36,140 nucleotides of DNA from Chitinophagaceae bacterium (GTDB taxonomy: Bacteria > Bacteroidota > Bacteroidia > Chitinophagales > Chitinophagaceae), in contig CANGYW010000005.1 of NCBI GenBank assembly GCA_947458335.1, positions 1 to 36,140 on the forward strand. Direction: 5' to 3'. Made by a program: the position numbers and the translations under genes. This document shows positions 8,870 to 18,319 of the stretch, one piece after another (position 1 is the first letter of the stretch; every line of letters begins with the position of its first letter). Below the pieces are notes generated by a model that had not been told where the DNA came from, did not search any database, and worked only from the letters and a program-made list of their open reading frames with translations.

Positions 8870-10204
8870 GTGAAAAAAGTTTTCTCCCTTATTACACTCC
8901 TGATCAGCTTGTCGTTGATTGGTATCATTTTCTTACAGGTCTCTTGGATCAGAAACATGGTATTGGTTAGACAAGAGCAGGTCAAGTACCAGGTTATTGA
9001 GGTGGTCAAAGAAGTAACCGATGATATCATGCAAAACAAGGGAGCTTTTCAGCCCGGCAGTCCACGACGCAACTGGCTCGACGGATTAGGCTGGGAATCT
9101 TTTAGCCCCAGCTCAGTAGCCAGTCGGTATTCGGTCGAAGATCTTGACCGTAAGTTCCGTCTCGCGTTTAAAAAAAGTAAGCTGCCCGATTTGACCTACG
9201 AATTTGCACTGGCCTCTTTTGACCGAATGGGATATAATGTTTACGAAAAGGTAACACCCGGTTTTTTTGCAGCCAAAGAGGATACCGTTCATAATTTTAG
9301 CGTCAACAGGGGGTTTACTCCGTTTAGTGGAACTATCGGGGAGAGTTTGATGGCCAGTGAGGTATTGTTTGTGGTAGTGCCTGACCTGCAGCAAGTGGTA
9401 CTGCGTTCGTTGCGTTGGAATATTGCCGCTTCTGTTTTGTTTACGCTGATTATTGTGTTGGCCTTTTATGTAACGGTCAAAACGCTCTTGCAGCAAAAGA
9501 AACTCAGTGAGATCAAAAATGATTTCATCAATAACATGACGCATGAATTTAAGACTCCGTTGGCCACCATTTCGCTGGCGGTGGATGCCATGCGTAACGA
9601 AAAGGTTATGCAAGACCGGGAGCGACTCGCTTATTTTAACGGAATTATCAAAGAAGAGAACCTGCGCATGAATCGCCAGGTAGAAACGATATTAAAGGCC
9701 TCTCAGCTAGAGCGTAACGAGATACAGCTAAGTATGAAGCCGGTGTCATTACATATCATCGTAGAGCAGGTGGTCTCTAATTTCGGCTTACAACTCGAGA
9801 ATGCGCAGGGAAAGATTGATCTGCAGTTGAAGGCCACATCCGATCGAGTAGTGGCCGACGAAATTCATTTGTCTAACCTTATTAACAACCTTATCGATAA
9901 CGCCATCAAGTATGCGAAAGAGGGAGTGCCGCCCCATATTCGAATCAGTTCTGCCTTACAAGGAAAGCAGGTTCTGCTTTTTATCGAGGATAACGGAATG
10001 GGTATGAGTCGTGATACTCTCAAACGGATTTTTGAAAAATTCTATCGAGCCCACACGGGTAATCGTCATAACGTAAAAGGATTCGGACTTGGACTGAGCT
10101 ACGTAAAAACAGTCACCGAAGCAATGGGCGGGCAGGTAAAGGCCGATAGCACGTTAGGAAAAGGCAGTCAGTTTACGATTTCTTTTCCGCTGGCTGTTTA
10201 TTAA
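8870..10204 (+). CDS. Two-component sensor histidine kinase (membrane-bound, no adjacent response regulator)
   Basis: N-terminal TM, extracytoplasmic region, second TM near aa 180-205, H-box MTHEFKTPLATISLAVDAM, N-box NLINNLIDNAIKYA, G-boxes EDNGMGMS and GFGLGLSYV; GTG start. Confidence 0.93.
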   Translation: MKKVFSLITLLISLSLIGIIFLQVSWIRNMVLVRQEQVKYQVIEVVKEVTDDIMQNKGAFQPGSPRRNWLDGLGWESFSPSSVASRYSVEDLDRKFRLAFKKSKLPDLTYEFALASFDRMGYNVYEKVTPGFFAAKEDTVHNFSVNRGFTPFSGTIGESLMASEVLFVVVPDLQQVVLRSLRWNIAASVLFTLIIVLAFYVTVKTLLQQKKLSEIKNDFINNMTHEFKTPLATISLAVDAMRNEKVMQDRERLAYFNGIIKEENLRMNRQVETILKASQLERNEIQLSMKPVSLHIIVEQVVSNFGLQLENAQGKIDLQLKATSDRVVADEIHLSNLINNLIDNAIKYAKEGVPPHIRISSALQGKQVLLFIEDNGMGMSRDTLKRIFEKFYRAHTGNRHNVKGFGLGLSYVKTVTEAMGGQVKADSTLGKGSQFTISFPLAVY

Positions 10205-11421
10205 ACGTTTCTCCAAAGCAGGCTACCATCTCCATAACTCAAGAATCGGTACTCATTATCGAGGGCGTGCTGGTAGATCTTTCGCCAGTCTTCTCCTACC
10301 AGTGCCGCAATTAGCAATAGCAGCGTAGAGCGGGGCTGGTGAAAGTTAGTCAGCAGCCCATCAACAACCTTACAAGGATATCCTGGAGCTACTAGCAGAG
10401 AGGTTTGCGTAACAAAATGGCTCAGTTTTTTTTGTTTCATCCAGGCGATCAAGGCCTCTAATACGCTAGCCAGCGGAGCCGCCTCTTGTTGCAGTGTATA
10501 ACATTCCCATTGCGAGAGTGTCGGAGGTTGTTGATGATCTTCTTTCATTATTTTAAGACCAAGCCAATACAAACTCTCGAGGGTGCGTAGCGAGGTGGTA
10601 CCTACTGCAATCAATGGTCTTCCGAGTTGTGATCTCCAGTTCTCTAAAAAAGAAAGTGTTACATCAATCCATTCTGCGTGCATATCATGCTCTTGCATGG
10701 TGGCCACCTTGACTGGTTTAAAGGTTCCGGCTCCTACGTGTAGGGTCAAAAAATCAATTCGTATAGAACGCGCTCTCATGCGTTGCAGTAATTCGTCTGT
10801 GAAATGCAGTCCTGCTGTTGGAGCAGCTACCGATCCTTCATTTCGGGCATATACGGTTTGATACGCAGTGCGATCCAGTTTGTTTGCAGGTCTTTTTATA
10901 TAGGGGGGAAGTGGTGTGGCACCCGCTATTTCGAGCACGTTGGCCAATGAAAGTTCCGCAGGGGTCCAGCTAAACTCAATTAGAAAATAATCTTTTTCTT
11001 TTTGCAGTACCCTTGCATGCAATTGCAAGTTGTCAACTTGTTTCGTAAGTGTAATTCCAGATTTCCACTTCGAAGCACCGCCTACCAAACATTGTAATAC
11101 TACTTTTTGGTTAACCAGTAATGCTGCACTCATTTCTCCATAGGCAGCATCGGGTTGCAAACAAAAGATCTCGATCTGTCCACCTGTACTTTTTTCGAAC
11201 ACCACTCGGGCCGGTATTACTTTGGTTTCGTTAAAGACAACAAAACTTTCTGCAGGCAACAACTCCGATAGTGACAGATAGCGATAATCGTTGATGGTTC
11301 CGTTTTTGTAGCAAAGCAATTTCGACTCGTGGCGAATAGCCAATGGTGCAGCGGCGATTCTCTCGGGGGGCAACGGGTAGTCAAAATCGTCTATCGATAA
11401 AAGGCGGGGGTCTTTATTCAT
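10201..11421 (-). CDS. queA: S-adenosylmethionine:tRNA ribosyltransferase-isomerase
   Basis: FDYPLPPERIAAAPL, SFVVFNETKVIPARV, AAPTAGLHFT, LTLHVGAGTFKPV, LLTNFHQPRSTLLLL; start moved to the ATG at 11421 (MNKDPRLLSIDDFDY) rather than 11493. Confidence 0.96.
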   Translation of the reverse strand: MNKDPRLLSIDDFDYPLPPERIAAAPLAIRHESKLLCYKNGTINDYRYLSLSELLPAESFVVFNETKVIPARVVFEKSTGGQIEIFCLQPDAAYGEMSAALLVNQKVVLQCLVGGASKWKSGITLTKQVDNLQLHARVLQKEKDYFLIEFSWTPAELSLANVLEIAGATPLPPYIKRPANKLDRTAYQTVYARNEGSVAAPTAGLHFTDELLQRMRARSIRIDFLTLHVGAGTFKPVKVATMQEHDMHAEWIDVTLSFLENWRSQLGRPLIAVGTTSLRTLESLYWLGLKIMKEDHQQPPTLSQWECYTLQQEAAPLASVLEALIAWMKQKKLSHFVTQTSLLVAPGYPCKVVDGLLTNFHQPRSTLLLLIAALVGEDWRKIYQHALDNEYRFLSYGDGSLLWRNV

Positions 11422-11611
11422 ACAACCAACTGTTGATGGGCTGCAAATATCGGAAAAGCCCTCCCCTTTTTGGGCTACGCACAGGTTTTCCACAGCAATT
11501 CACATGCTATCCACGGGAATATCTTAAAATAACTACTCCCACACGCTAAAAGCTAAGCCAGTAAAGGGTTTCAGCGAATTATTTAGTGGGGATAAATTAA
11601 GAAGGTCAAAA

Positions 11612-11644
11612 TTTGGTATCATGGTGGGAAAAAGTGTTATTTTG
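11612..11644 (+). promoter_or_regulatory. Putative mraZ/dcw promoter (TTTG-N21-TTATTTTG)
   Basis: TTTG at 11612-11615 and TTATTTTG at 11637-11644 approximate the Bacteroidota -33/-7 consensus; about 36 bp upstream of the mraZ ATG. Confidence 0.4.
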
Positions 11645-11648
11645 TGGT
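11614..11648 (+). promoter_or_regulatory. Putative MraZ-binding box (10-bp phased GTGGG-like repeats)
   Basis: TGGTA-tcatg-GTGGG-aaaaa-GTGTT-atttt-GTGGT, repeats starting at 11614, 11624, 11634 and 11644, directly upstream of mraZ. Confidence 0.6.
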
Positions 11649-11680
11649 AATTCGAAAAAAAATTACTCAAATCACTGATA

Positions 11681-12139
11681 ATGACTGGCTTTCTGGGAGA
11701 ATTCGAGGCTACGTTAGACGCAAAGGGGCGATTTCTGCTTCCTGCCGGATTTAAGCGGCAGGTAAAGGAGGAGGAGTTGGGCCGCTTTGTGATCAATCGG
11801 GGATTTGAGCAGTGCCTGGCTCTTTATACGCTCAAGGAGTGGGAGCCTTTGTTCGAAAAGATCAAAGGCTTGAACGAGTTCGATCCCCGCCAGCGTGAAT
11901 TCCGCAGGGCTTTTTTGAATGGCGCCACCTATGTGGAACCCGATACCGCCGGACGTATTCTGTTGCCGCCGAATCTAAAGGCGTATGCAGAACTCGAAAA
12001 AGATATTGTGATAGCGTCTTCGGGTAACAAAATGGAAATCTGGGATAGTAATAAGTACAAAAAGTTCTTTGACTCCTTTTCTTCGGATGCTTTCAGCAAG
12101 CTGGGCAATGAAGTGATGGGAGGCGGACCCGCTAATTGA
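11681..12139 (+). CDS. mraZ: Transcriptional regulator MraZ
   Basis: MTGFLGEFEATLDAKGRFLLPAGFKRQ; second SpoVT/AbrB-like half DTAGRILLPPNLKAYAEL; first gene of the dcw cluster. Confidence 0.96.
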   Translation: MTGFLGEFEATLDAKGRFLLPAGFKRQVKEEELGRFVINRGFEQCLALYTLKEWEPLFEKIKGLNEFDPRQREFRRAFLNGATYVEPDTAGRILLPPNLKAYAELEKDIVIASSGNKMEIWDSNKYKKFFDSFSSDAFSKLGNEVMGGGPAN

Positions 12140-12148
12140 TCAGTTACC

Positions 12149-13057
12149 TTGCAGCCTTCGTATCACATACCTGTACTACTGGCTGAGGTGATCGAGGGTC
12201 TCTCCATCAAACCCGACGGCATCTATGTGGACTGCACTTTTGGAGGCGGTGGCCATGCACGCGCCATACTCGAGAAGTTGGGACCACAAGGTCGCCTGGT
12301 AGCTTTTGATCAGGATAGCGATGCTAGGGCTAACCTTCCGACCGATGATCGGATTGTTTTTGTGCCAGAGAATTTCAGATATCTGCATCGCTTTCTTCGT
12401 TTACACGGATTACTGCCGGTGGATGGTTTGCTCGCAGATCTAGGTGTTAGCAGTCATCAGTTCGATGAGGCGTCTAGAGGTTTTTCGACCCGCTTTGATG
12501 CTGCCCTCGACATGCGAATGGACCAACGGCTTTCTAAAACGGCTTTTTGGGTAGTAGACACTTATCAAGAGGCGAAACTGCACAAAATTTTTGAGCAGTA
12601 TGGAGAAGTGACCAACGCCAAGACACTGGCCAAGACTATCGTAGCTGCTCGTGCCACACAATCCCTTCGTACGATCGATGGATTTAAGCAAGCGATTCGC
12701 GATGCCGTAAAAGGAAATCCCAATAAATACTTTGCCCAGGTATTTCAGGCCTTGCGGATGGAAGTCAACGAAGAGCTCGATGCGCTCAACGAACTTCTCT
12801 CGCAATTATCGCAGGTCATCAAGCCTGGCGGCAGGGTGGCCATCATCAGTTTTCATTCGCTCGAAGACAGAATGGTCAAGCAGTTCTTTAAAGAGGGTAC
12901 CCTCGAGCAAAGACAGGATCACCCGTTTCTCTCTATCCCGTCAACATCTCCGTGGAAGCCGCTCACCAAAAAGCCTGTCGTAGCGGGCAGCGAAGAGTTG
13001 AAAAAAAATCCGCGGTCACGCAGCGCAAAACTGCGAGTGGCGCAAAAAGTAGCATAG
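12149..13057 (+). CDS. rsmH: 16S rRNA (cytosine(1402)-N(4))-methyltransferase
   Basis: YHIPVLLAEVIEGL, VDCTFGGGGHARAIL, LADLGVSSHQFDEASRGFSTRFDAALDMRMD, IISFHSLEDRMVK; apparent TTG start. Confidence 0.96.
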   Translation: MQPSYHIPVLLAEVIEGLSIKPDGIYVDCTFGGGGHARAILEKLGPQGRLVAFDQDSDARANLPTDDRIVFVPENFRYLHRFLRLHGLLPVDGLLADLGVSSHQFDEASRGFSTRFDAALDMRMDQRLSKTAFWVVDTYQEAKLHKIFEQYGEVTNAKTLAKTIVAARATQSLRTIDGFKQAIRDAVKGNPNKYFAQVFQALRMEVNEELDALNELLSQLSQVIKPGGRVAIISFHSLEDRMVKQFFKEGTLEQRQDHPFLSIPSTSPWKPLTKKPVVAGSEELKKNPRSRSAKLRVAQKVA

Positions 13058-13066
13058 GAAGCTATC

Positions 13067-13402
13067 ATGCAAAACGGAACAAACGATAAGAAAATGAATT
13101 GGAGTCGCTGGTTTCATTACCAGTCGCTGGTGCAGCAGGTGCCTTTCTTTTTGTTTCTGGCACTGCTCGCCGTGCTGTATATCTATAACGGTCATTATGC
13201 AAACAAGACGATCCGCGATATCAATAAAACAGAAAAAGAAGTAAAAGAACTCAAATACGAATATAAAATGATCAAGGGAGAATTGTTATCGAGAACCAAG
13301 CAGAGCGAACTGATCAATGCCGTGGCCCCGTTGGGACTGCAGGAGTTGACTGTTTCGCCGGTGGTATTAGTGGACAGTCTTCCTAAGCCCGTGCAACAAT
13401 AA
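13067..13402 (+). CDS. ftsL: FtsL-like division protein (small, single TM, coiled coil)
   Basis: 111 aa with one TM then a charged coiled coil; located between rsmH and ftsI as in dcw clusters. Confidence 0.75.
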   Translation: MQNGTNDKKMNWSRWFHYQSLVQQVPFFLFLALLAVLYIYNGHYANKTIRDINKTEKEVKELKYEYKMIKGELLSRTKQSELINAVAPLGLQELTVSPVVLVDSLPKPVQQ

Positions 13403-13407
13403 AACCG

Positions 13408-15540
13408 ATGCAGGTAAAACGCGACATATTGTGGAGGGTGTACATCAGCTTTATCGGCCTGGCCTTACTGGGTGCGGGGGTGGTGGGTCGTGCTTTTTAT
13501 ATTCAGCGCTTTCAAGGGGCCTACTGGAAGCGACTTAGTGATAGTTTGCACCAGCGGTATGTAACGCTCGATGCACAGCGAGGCACAATCTATTCCGAAG
13601 ATGGACAATTTCTGAGCACCTCCATTCCCACCTTTGATATTTATCTTGATCTCTGTGCCGATGGGCTGCGCGAAAAGAAAGGGCGTCGCTTTAAAGAAAA
13701 TATCGATTCGTTTTCCGTGGCCCTCTCAGGACTGTTTCAGGACCAAGCACCTGCCCAGTACAAAGCAGCCATTACAGCTGCCTACGAAAAGAAGTCACGG
13801 TATTATCCACTAAAAAAGAAATTAAGTTTTTCGCAATACAAGGCTTTTCGCGAATTACCCTTGGTAAGGTTAGGTCCTAATCGCAGCGGCGTAATTGTAG
13901 AGACGAACAGCAAGCGATTATTGCCCTATGGAATTTTAGCCGGTCGCACTATTGGATTGTCTCGCGAACATCTGGCCAGCGATGGTAAGGTCAGAAAGCA
14001 AAATGTAGGTTTAGAGAGAAGCTATGACTCGTTGCTCAGCGGAAAAGAAGGAGTGAGACTGGTGCGATTTATTGCAGGTGGAGCTGCGATTCCCATTGCT
14101 GGTTCGGAGACGGAACCGGAGAACGGAAAAGACATCTACACGACGATCGATCTGCCCATGCAGGATATTACCGAAACGGCCTTAATGCGGATGATGGTAC
14201 AAAGCGAGGCCCTATACGGTACGGCTATCGTAATGGAGACGGCTACCGGAAAGATAAAGGCCATGGCCAATCTGGGACGTAGACCCGATGGACATTATTG
14301 GGAAGATGATAACTATGCCCTGCGCGCCACCGAGCCTGGCTCTACCATTAAGCTAGCTACATTATTGGCTGTGCTGGAAAAGGGAACAAGTCGTATCGAT
14401 GATCCTGTAGAAATCGGAAGTGCAGGCCGCGCTATGGTGGGCCCTAAAATGGTAATTGATGCCGAGCGTTCTCCTAAGCCTTTTTTAACGGTCAAAGAAT
14501 GTTATGCGCATAGTTCGAACGTGGGCATGAGCAAACTAGCTTTAAAGGCATTTGGAAAGGATCCCCAGGAGATCAAAACATATTTCACCAAATTTCATCT
14601 CGACAAACGCGCACCAATCGATCTGAGCAATGTACCAAGGCCCAGCATGGCACCGCTCAACGAAAAGGGAAGTTCATTGGGAAATATGCTATGGATGAGT
14701 TTTGGCTATGCTATTCAGGTAAGTCCGTTACATACGCTTACTCTTTATAATGCTGTGGCTAATGGCGGTAAAATGATGAAGCCTTATTTGGTGAGCCGTA
14801 TTCAGCAAGGTGGAACACTATATCGTGAAGTAGAGCCTACTGTCTTAGAAGAACAGTTGTGTAAGCCCGAGGTGATAACAGCAGCACGCAGTGCCATGGA
14901 GTCTGTGGTTATTGAAGGAACCGCACGGCGCGCTTTCGAAGGTGTTCCGTTTGCCGTAGCCGGAAAGACAGGTACGGCGCTAGTGTCGGATGGCCCCATT
15001 AAATATGGAGATCGGGTATACCAGGCTTCTTTTGTTGGCTACTTTCCAGCCGATCGTCCCCAATATACTTGCATTGTAGTGGTACGTACTAAGCCTTACG
15101 CTGCTTCGCACTACGGAGGCACGGTGGCTGCTCCTGTTTTTCGCGAGATCGCTACCAAGGTCTATGCGATGTATGTCGATCGAAAAGATCCTTCTCAATT
15201 TGTAAAAAAGACCGACAGCACGCTTTTCTTCTATGCCGGAAACAGCAGCGACCTGCGCCAAGTATTTCAAACACTTCAATTACCCTATACCGATTCGATG
15301 CAGCAACAAGTGTGGGTCAAAGCCTATAATCCGCAGGGCAAGACCGTACTTAAGGCGCAACCCTTACGAAGCAAAGTAATGCCCAACGTTAAAGGAATGG
15401 GTTTAAAGGATGCGTTGTATTTGCTGGAGAATATGGGTGTAAAAGTGCAGGTAAAAGGCAGAGGAAGAATTGTGTCGCAATCGGTGGCTCCGGGTACGGC
15501 ACTAGATCGTCCATTACAGATAATACTTGAGTTGAGTTAA
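13408..15540 (+). CDS. ftsI: Penicillin-binding protein transpeptidase (FtsI/PBP3-type) with C-terminal PASTA domain
   Basis: STIK active site, SSN and KTGTA motifs; C-terminal VMPNVKGMGLKDALYLLENMGVKVQVKG...VAPGTAL PASTA. Confidence 0.93.
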   Translation: MQVKRDILWRVYISFIGLALLGAGVVGRAFYIQRFQGAYWKRLSDSLHQRYVTLDAQRGTIYSEDGQFLSTSIPTFDIYLDLCADGLREKKGRRFKENIDSFSVALSGLFQDQAPAQYKAAITAAYEKKSRYYPLKKKLSFSQYKAFRELPLVRLGPNRSGVIVETNSKRLLPYGILAGRTIGLSREHLASDGKVRKQNVGLERSYDSLLSGKEGVRLVRFIAGGAAIPIAGSETEPENGKDIYTTIDLPMQDITETALMRMMVQSEALYGTAIVMETATGKIKAMANLGRRPDGHYWEDDNYALRATEPGSTIKLATLLAVLEKGTSRIDDPVEIGSAGRAMVGPKMVIDAERSPKPFLTVKECYAHSSNVGMSKLALKAFGKDPQEIKTYFTKFHLDKRAPIDLSNVPRPSMAPLNEKGSSLGNMLWMSFGYAIQVSPLHTLTLYNAVANGGKMMKPYLVSRIQQGGTLYREVEPTVLEEQLCKPEVITAARSAMESVVIEGTARRAFEGVPFAVAGKTGTALVSDGPIKYGDRVYQASFVGYFPADRPQYTCIVVVRTKPYAASHYGGTVAAPVFREIATKVYAMYVDRKDPSQFVKKTDSTLFFYAGNSSDLRQVFQTLQLPYTDSMQQQVWVKAYNPQGKTVLKAQPLRSKVMPNVKGMGLKDALYLLENMGVKVQVKGRGRIVSQSVAPGTALDRPLQIILELS

Positions 15541-15556
15541 AAAATAAACAGCGTCT

Positions 15557-17020
15557 GTGAAGCTGAGTGAATTGTTATACGGGGTATCGGTTGTATCGGT
15601 GAGTGGTTCTACCGCAGTGGAGCCGCTCAGCATAACTACCGACTCTCGTCAGGTTAGACCGGGTGCCTTGTTTATTGCTGTACGCGGCACCCGTGTAGAT
15701 GGACAACAATTTATTCAGCAGGCGCTAGAGCAAGGGGCTATCGCTATTGTTACTGAAACAATACCCACTTCTTGTGCGGTTGATAAGACCTTTGTGCAAG
15801 TCTCTGATGCAGCACTGGCATCTGCTTTGATCGCCTCGCAATTCTTTGGCAATGCAGCGGCTCGCCTAAAAGTGGTGGGCGTAACCGGCACCAACGGAAA
15901 AACCACTATTGCCACCTTACTGTATAAACTTTTTTCTGGCTTGGGCTTTACCTGCGGACTGATTAGTACGGTAGAGAACCGGATTGGCGATCACTCGGTT
16001 CCCTCTACGCATACGACACCCGATCCTGTTCAACTGCAGCACTTGTTGCATCAAATGGAACAGGCTGGTTGTACGCATGTATTCATGGAGGTCAGCTCTC
16101 ATGCCATTCATCAACACCGGATAGCCGGTATTTCGTTCGCTGGGGGCATCTTTAGTAACATCACGCACGATCACCTCGATTATCATAACACTTTTGATGA
16201 ATATATCCGGGTAAAAAAATCTTTTTTTGATACACTACCAGCCACCGCCTTTGCGCTAAGTAATGCCGACGATAAGCGAGGGGCCGTTATGTTACAAAAT
16301 TGTAAGGCTCGCAAACTTTTTTATGCGCTTCGTACGCTGGCCGATTATAAGGGTCGCTTGCTCGACAATGGGCTCGAGGGATTACAGCTTACTATCGATG
16401 AGGTAGAAGTGCATTTTCGATTGATCGGCACCTTCAACGCCTACAATCTGCTAGCGGTATACGGAGCGGCTTGTGCGCTTGGACTCGAAAAGATGGAAGT
16501 GCTCACCCAGCTCAGTCAGTTGCAGGGGGCACCCGGTCGCTTTGAATGTATTGTCTCGGCGAAGGAGCAGGTATTAGCTGTTGTAGATTATGCACACACG
16601 CCTGATGCATTGCTTAACGTACTCACTACGTTAAAGCAGTTGCGCAAGCCCGATCAACAATTGACGACCGTTACTGGCTGTGGTGGTGATCGGGATCGTA
16701 CCAAGCGTCCGTTGATGGCAGCGGCGGTGGCGGCGCACAGTGACCGCTTCATTTTTACCAGTGATAATCCCCGTTCCGAAGATCCCGCCTCTATTATTAA
16801 GGATATGGAAGAGGGGTTGGCAGCAGCAGATTACAAAAAATATATTCCGATTGTAGATCGTGATGCCGCCATCAAGACGGCAATCACCTTATCGGCACCA
16901 CACGATATTATACTGGTAGCTGGCAAGGGGCATGAGACCTATCAGGATATAAAGGGAACCAAAGAACATTTTGACGATCGCGAGACTGTTCGCAAATGGT
17001 TTGCGACACTCGATAAATAA
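15557..17020 (+). CDS. murE: UDP-N-acetylmuramoyl-tripeptide synthetase MurE (likely meso-DAP adding)
   Basis: [37 protein letters not shown] (DNPR motif of the meso-DAP ligase type); GTG start. Confidence 0.96.
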   Translation: MKLSELLYGVSVVSVSGSTAVEPLSITTDSRQVRPGALFIAVRGTRVDGQQFIQQALEQGAIAIVTETIPTSCAVDKTFVQVSDAALASALIASQFFGNAAARLKVVGVTGTNGKTTIATLLYKLFSGLGFTCGLISTVENRIGDHSVPSTHTTPDPVQLQHLLHQMEQAGCTHVFMEVSSHAIHQHRIAGISFAGGIFSNITHDHLDYHNTFDEYIRVKKSFFDTLPATAFALSNADDKRGAVMLQNCKARKLFYALRTLADYKGRLLDNGLEGLQLTIDEVEVHFRLIGTFNAYNLLAVYGAACALGLEKMEVLTQLSQLQGAPGRFECIVSAKEQVLAVVDYAHTPDALLNVLTTLKQLRKPDQQLTTVTGCGGDRDRTKRPLMAAAVAAHSDRFIFTSDNPRSEDPASIIKDMEEGLAAADYKKYIPIVDRDAAIKTAITLSAPHDIILVAGKGHETYQDIKGTKEHFDDRETVRKWFATLDK

Positions 17021-17028
17021 AAGGAACT

Positions 17029-18306
17029 ATGTTATATCATTTTTTTGACTGGCTGGCCGAAGAAGGAATTCGCTTTCCGGGCAGTCGTGTCTTTGATTAT
17101 ATCACGTTCCGGACATTACTAGCCATTCTTTTATCGCTGTTTATTACGCTTGTGTATGGAAAGAAACTCATTACTTTTTTACAAAAAAGACAAATCGGGG
17201 AAAGTATTCGTGAAGAGGGGTTGGCTGGCGAGGCCAGTAAAAAAGGAACGCCAACGATGGGAGGTATTATTATAATCCTGGCGATTCTGATTCCTACTTT
17301 GCTATTGGCTGATCTAACCAAGGTGTATGTGCAATTGATGTTAGTGAGTACGGTTTGGCTGGGGATCATCGGATTTATCGACGATTATCTTAAACTCCGT
17401 AGTAAGCGGTTAGCCCAACAGCAAGGAAAAGAGTATAAGAAATCAAATGCCGACGGGCTGGCCGGTTGGTTCAAGATACTAGGTCAGGTAGGCTTGGGTA
17501 TTACCGTTGGCGCAACGTTGTATTTTAATTCCGAGGTGGTCATCTGGCGAGAGTACACCGGCCAGCGTCCGCAAGCAGACAGTACTGTCTTTGCTAAGAC
17601 TTTCAATGGCAAAACACATTATTATGTGTCGACCAAAACTCCCATTACCACCATACCCTTTGTAAAGAATCACGAGTTTAATTATGCAAAGCTGCTACCG
17701 ACCCAATGGCGCGAGTATACCTGGCTGCTGTATATAGCGATCGTCATCTTTATTATCACGGCGGTTTCTAACGGAGCTAATCTAACGGATGGGTTAGATG
17801 GACTCGCTACCGGAACTGCGGCACTGATCGGTGTTTTGCTGGGCATTTTTGCCTATGCCAGCGGTAATCTGGTCTTTGCGGACTATCTCAATATTATGTA
17901 CATCCCCGATCTGGGTGAGCTCTCTATCTACATTGCGGCACTGATTGGCGCTTGTATTGGCTTTCTATGGTACAATTCGTATCCTGCCCAATTATTTATG
18001 GGCGATACAGGCAGTCTGACGTTAGGAGGCATTATTGCAGCCCTATCCATTATTGTTCATAAAGAATTATTGATACCGATCTTTTGTGGGGTGTTTCTGG
18101 TAGAATCATTGAGCGTAATTATCCAAGTCGGCTACTTTAAGTATACGAAAAGAAAATTCGGAGAGGGACAGCGAATTTTTCTCAAGGCACCTATTCATCA
18201 TCATTACCAAGTTAAAGGATATCATGAGGTCAAAATTGTGAATCGATTTTGGATTGTAACGGTGCTCTTGGTGGTATTAAGTATCGTGACCCTAAAACTT
18301 CGGTAA
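17029..18306 (+). CDS. mraY: Phospho-N-acetylmuramoyl-pentapeptide-transferase
   Basis: [52 protein letters not shown] motifs. Confidence 0.97.
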   Translation: MLYHFFDWLAEEGIRFPGSRVFDYITFRTLLAILLSLFITLVYGKKLITFLQKRQIGESIREEGLAGEASKKGTPTMGGIIIILAILIPTLLLADLTKVYVQLMLVSTVWLGIIGFIDDYLKLRSKRLAQQQGKEYKKSNADGLAGWFKILGQVGLGITVGATLYFNSEVVIWREYTGQRPQADSTVFAKTFNGKTHYYVSTKTPITTIPFVKNHEFNYAKLLPTQWREYTWLLYIAIVIFIITAVSNGANLTDGLDGLATGTAALIGVLLGIFAYASGNLVFADYLNIMYIPDLGELSIYIAALIGACIGFLWYNSYPAQLFMGDTGSLTLGGIIAALSIIVHKELLIPIFCGVFLVESLSVIIQVGYFKYTKRKFGEGQRIFLKAPIHHHYQVKGYHEVKIVNRFWIVTVLLVVLSIVTLKLR

Positions 18307-18319
18307 GGCGAAGGCTTGT

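Noticed and set aside
10201-11493. Longer queA start at 11493
   Set aside because: The extra 24 residues do not resemble QueA; MNKDPRLLSIDDFDY at 11421 is the better start.
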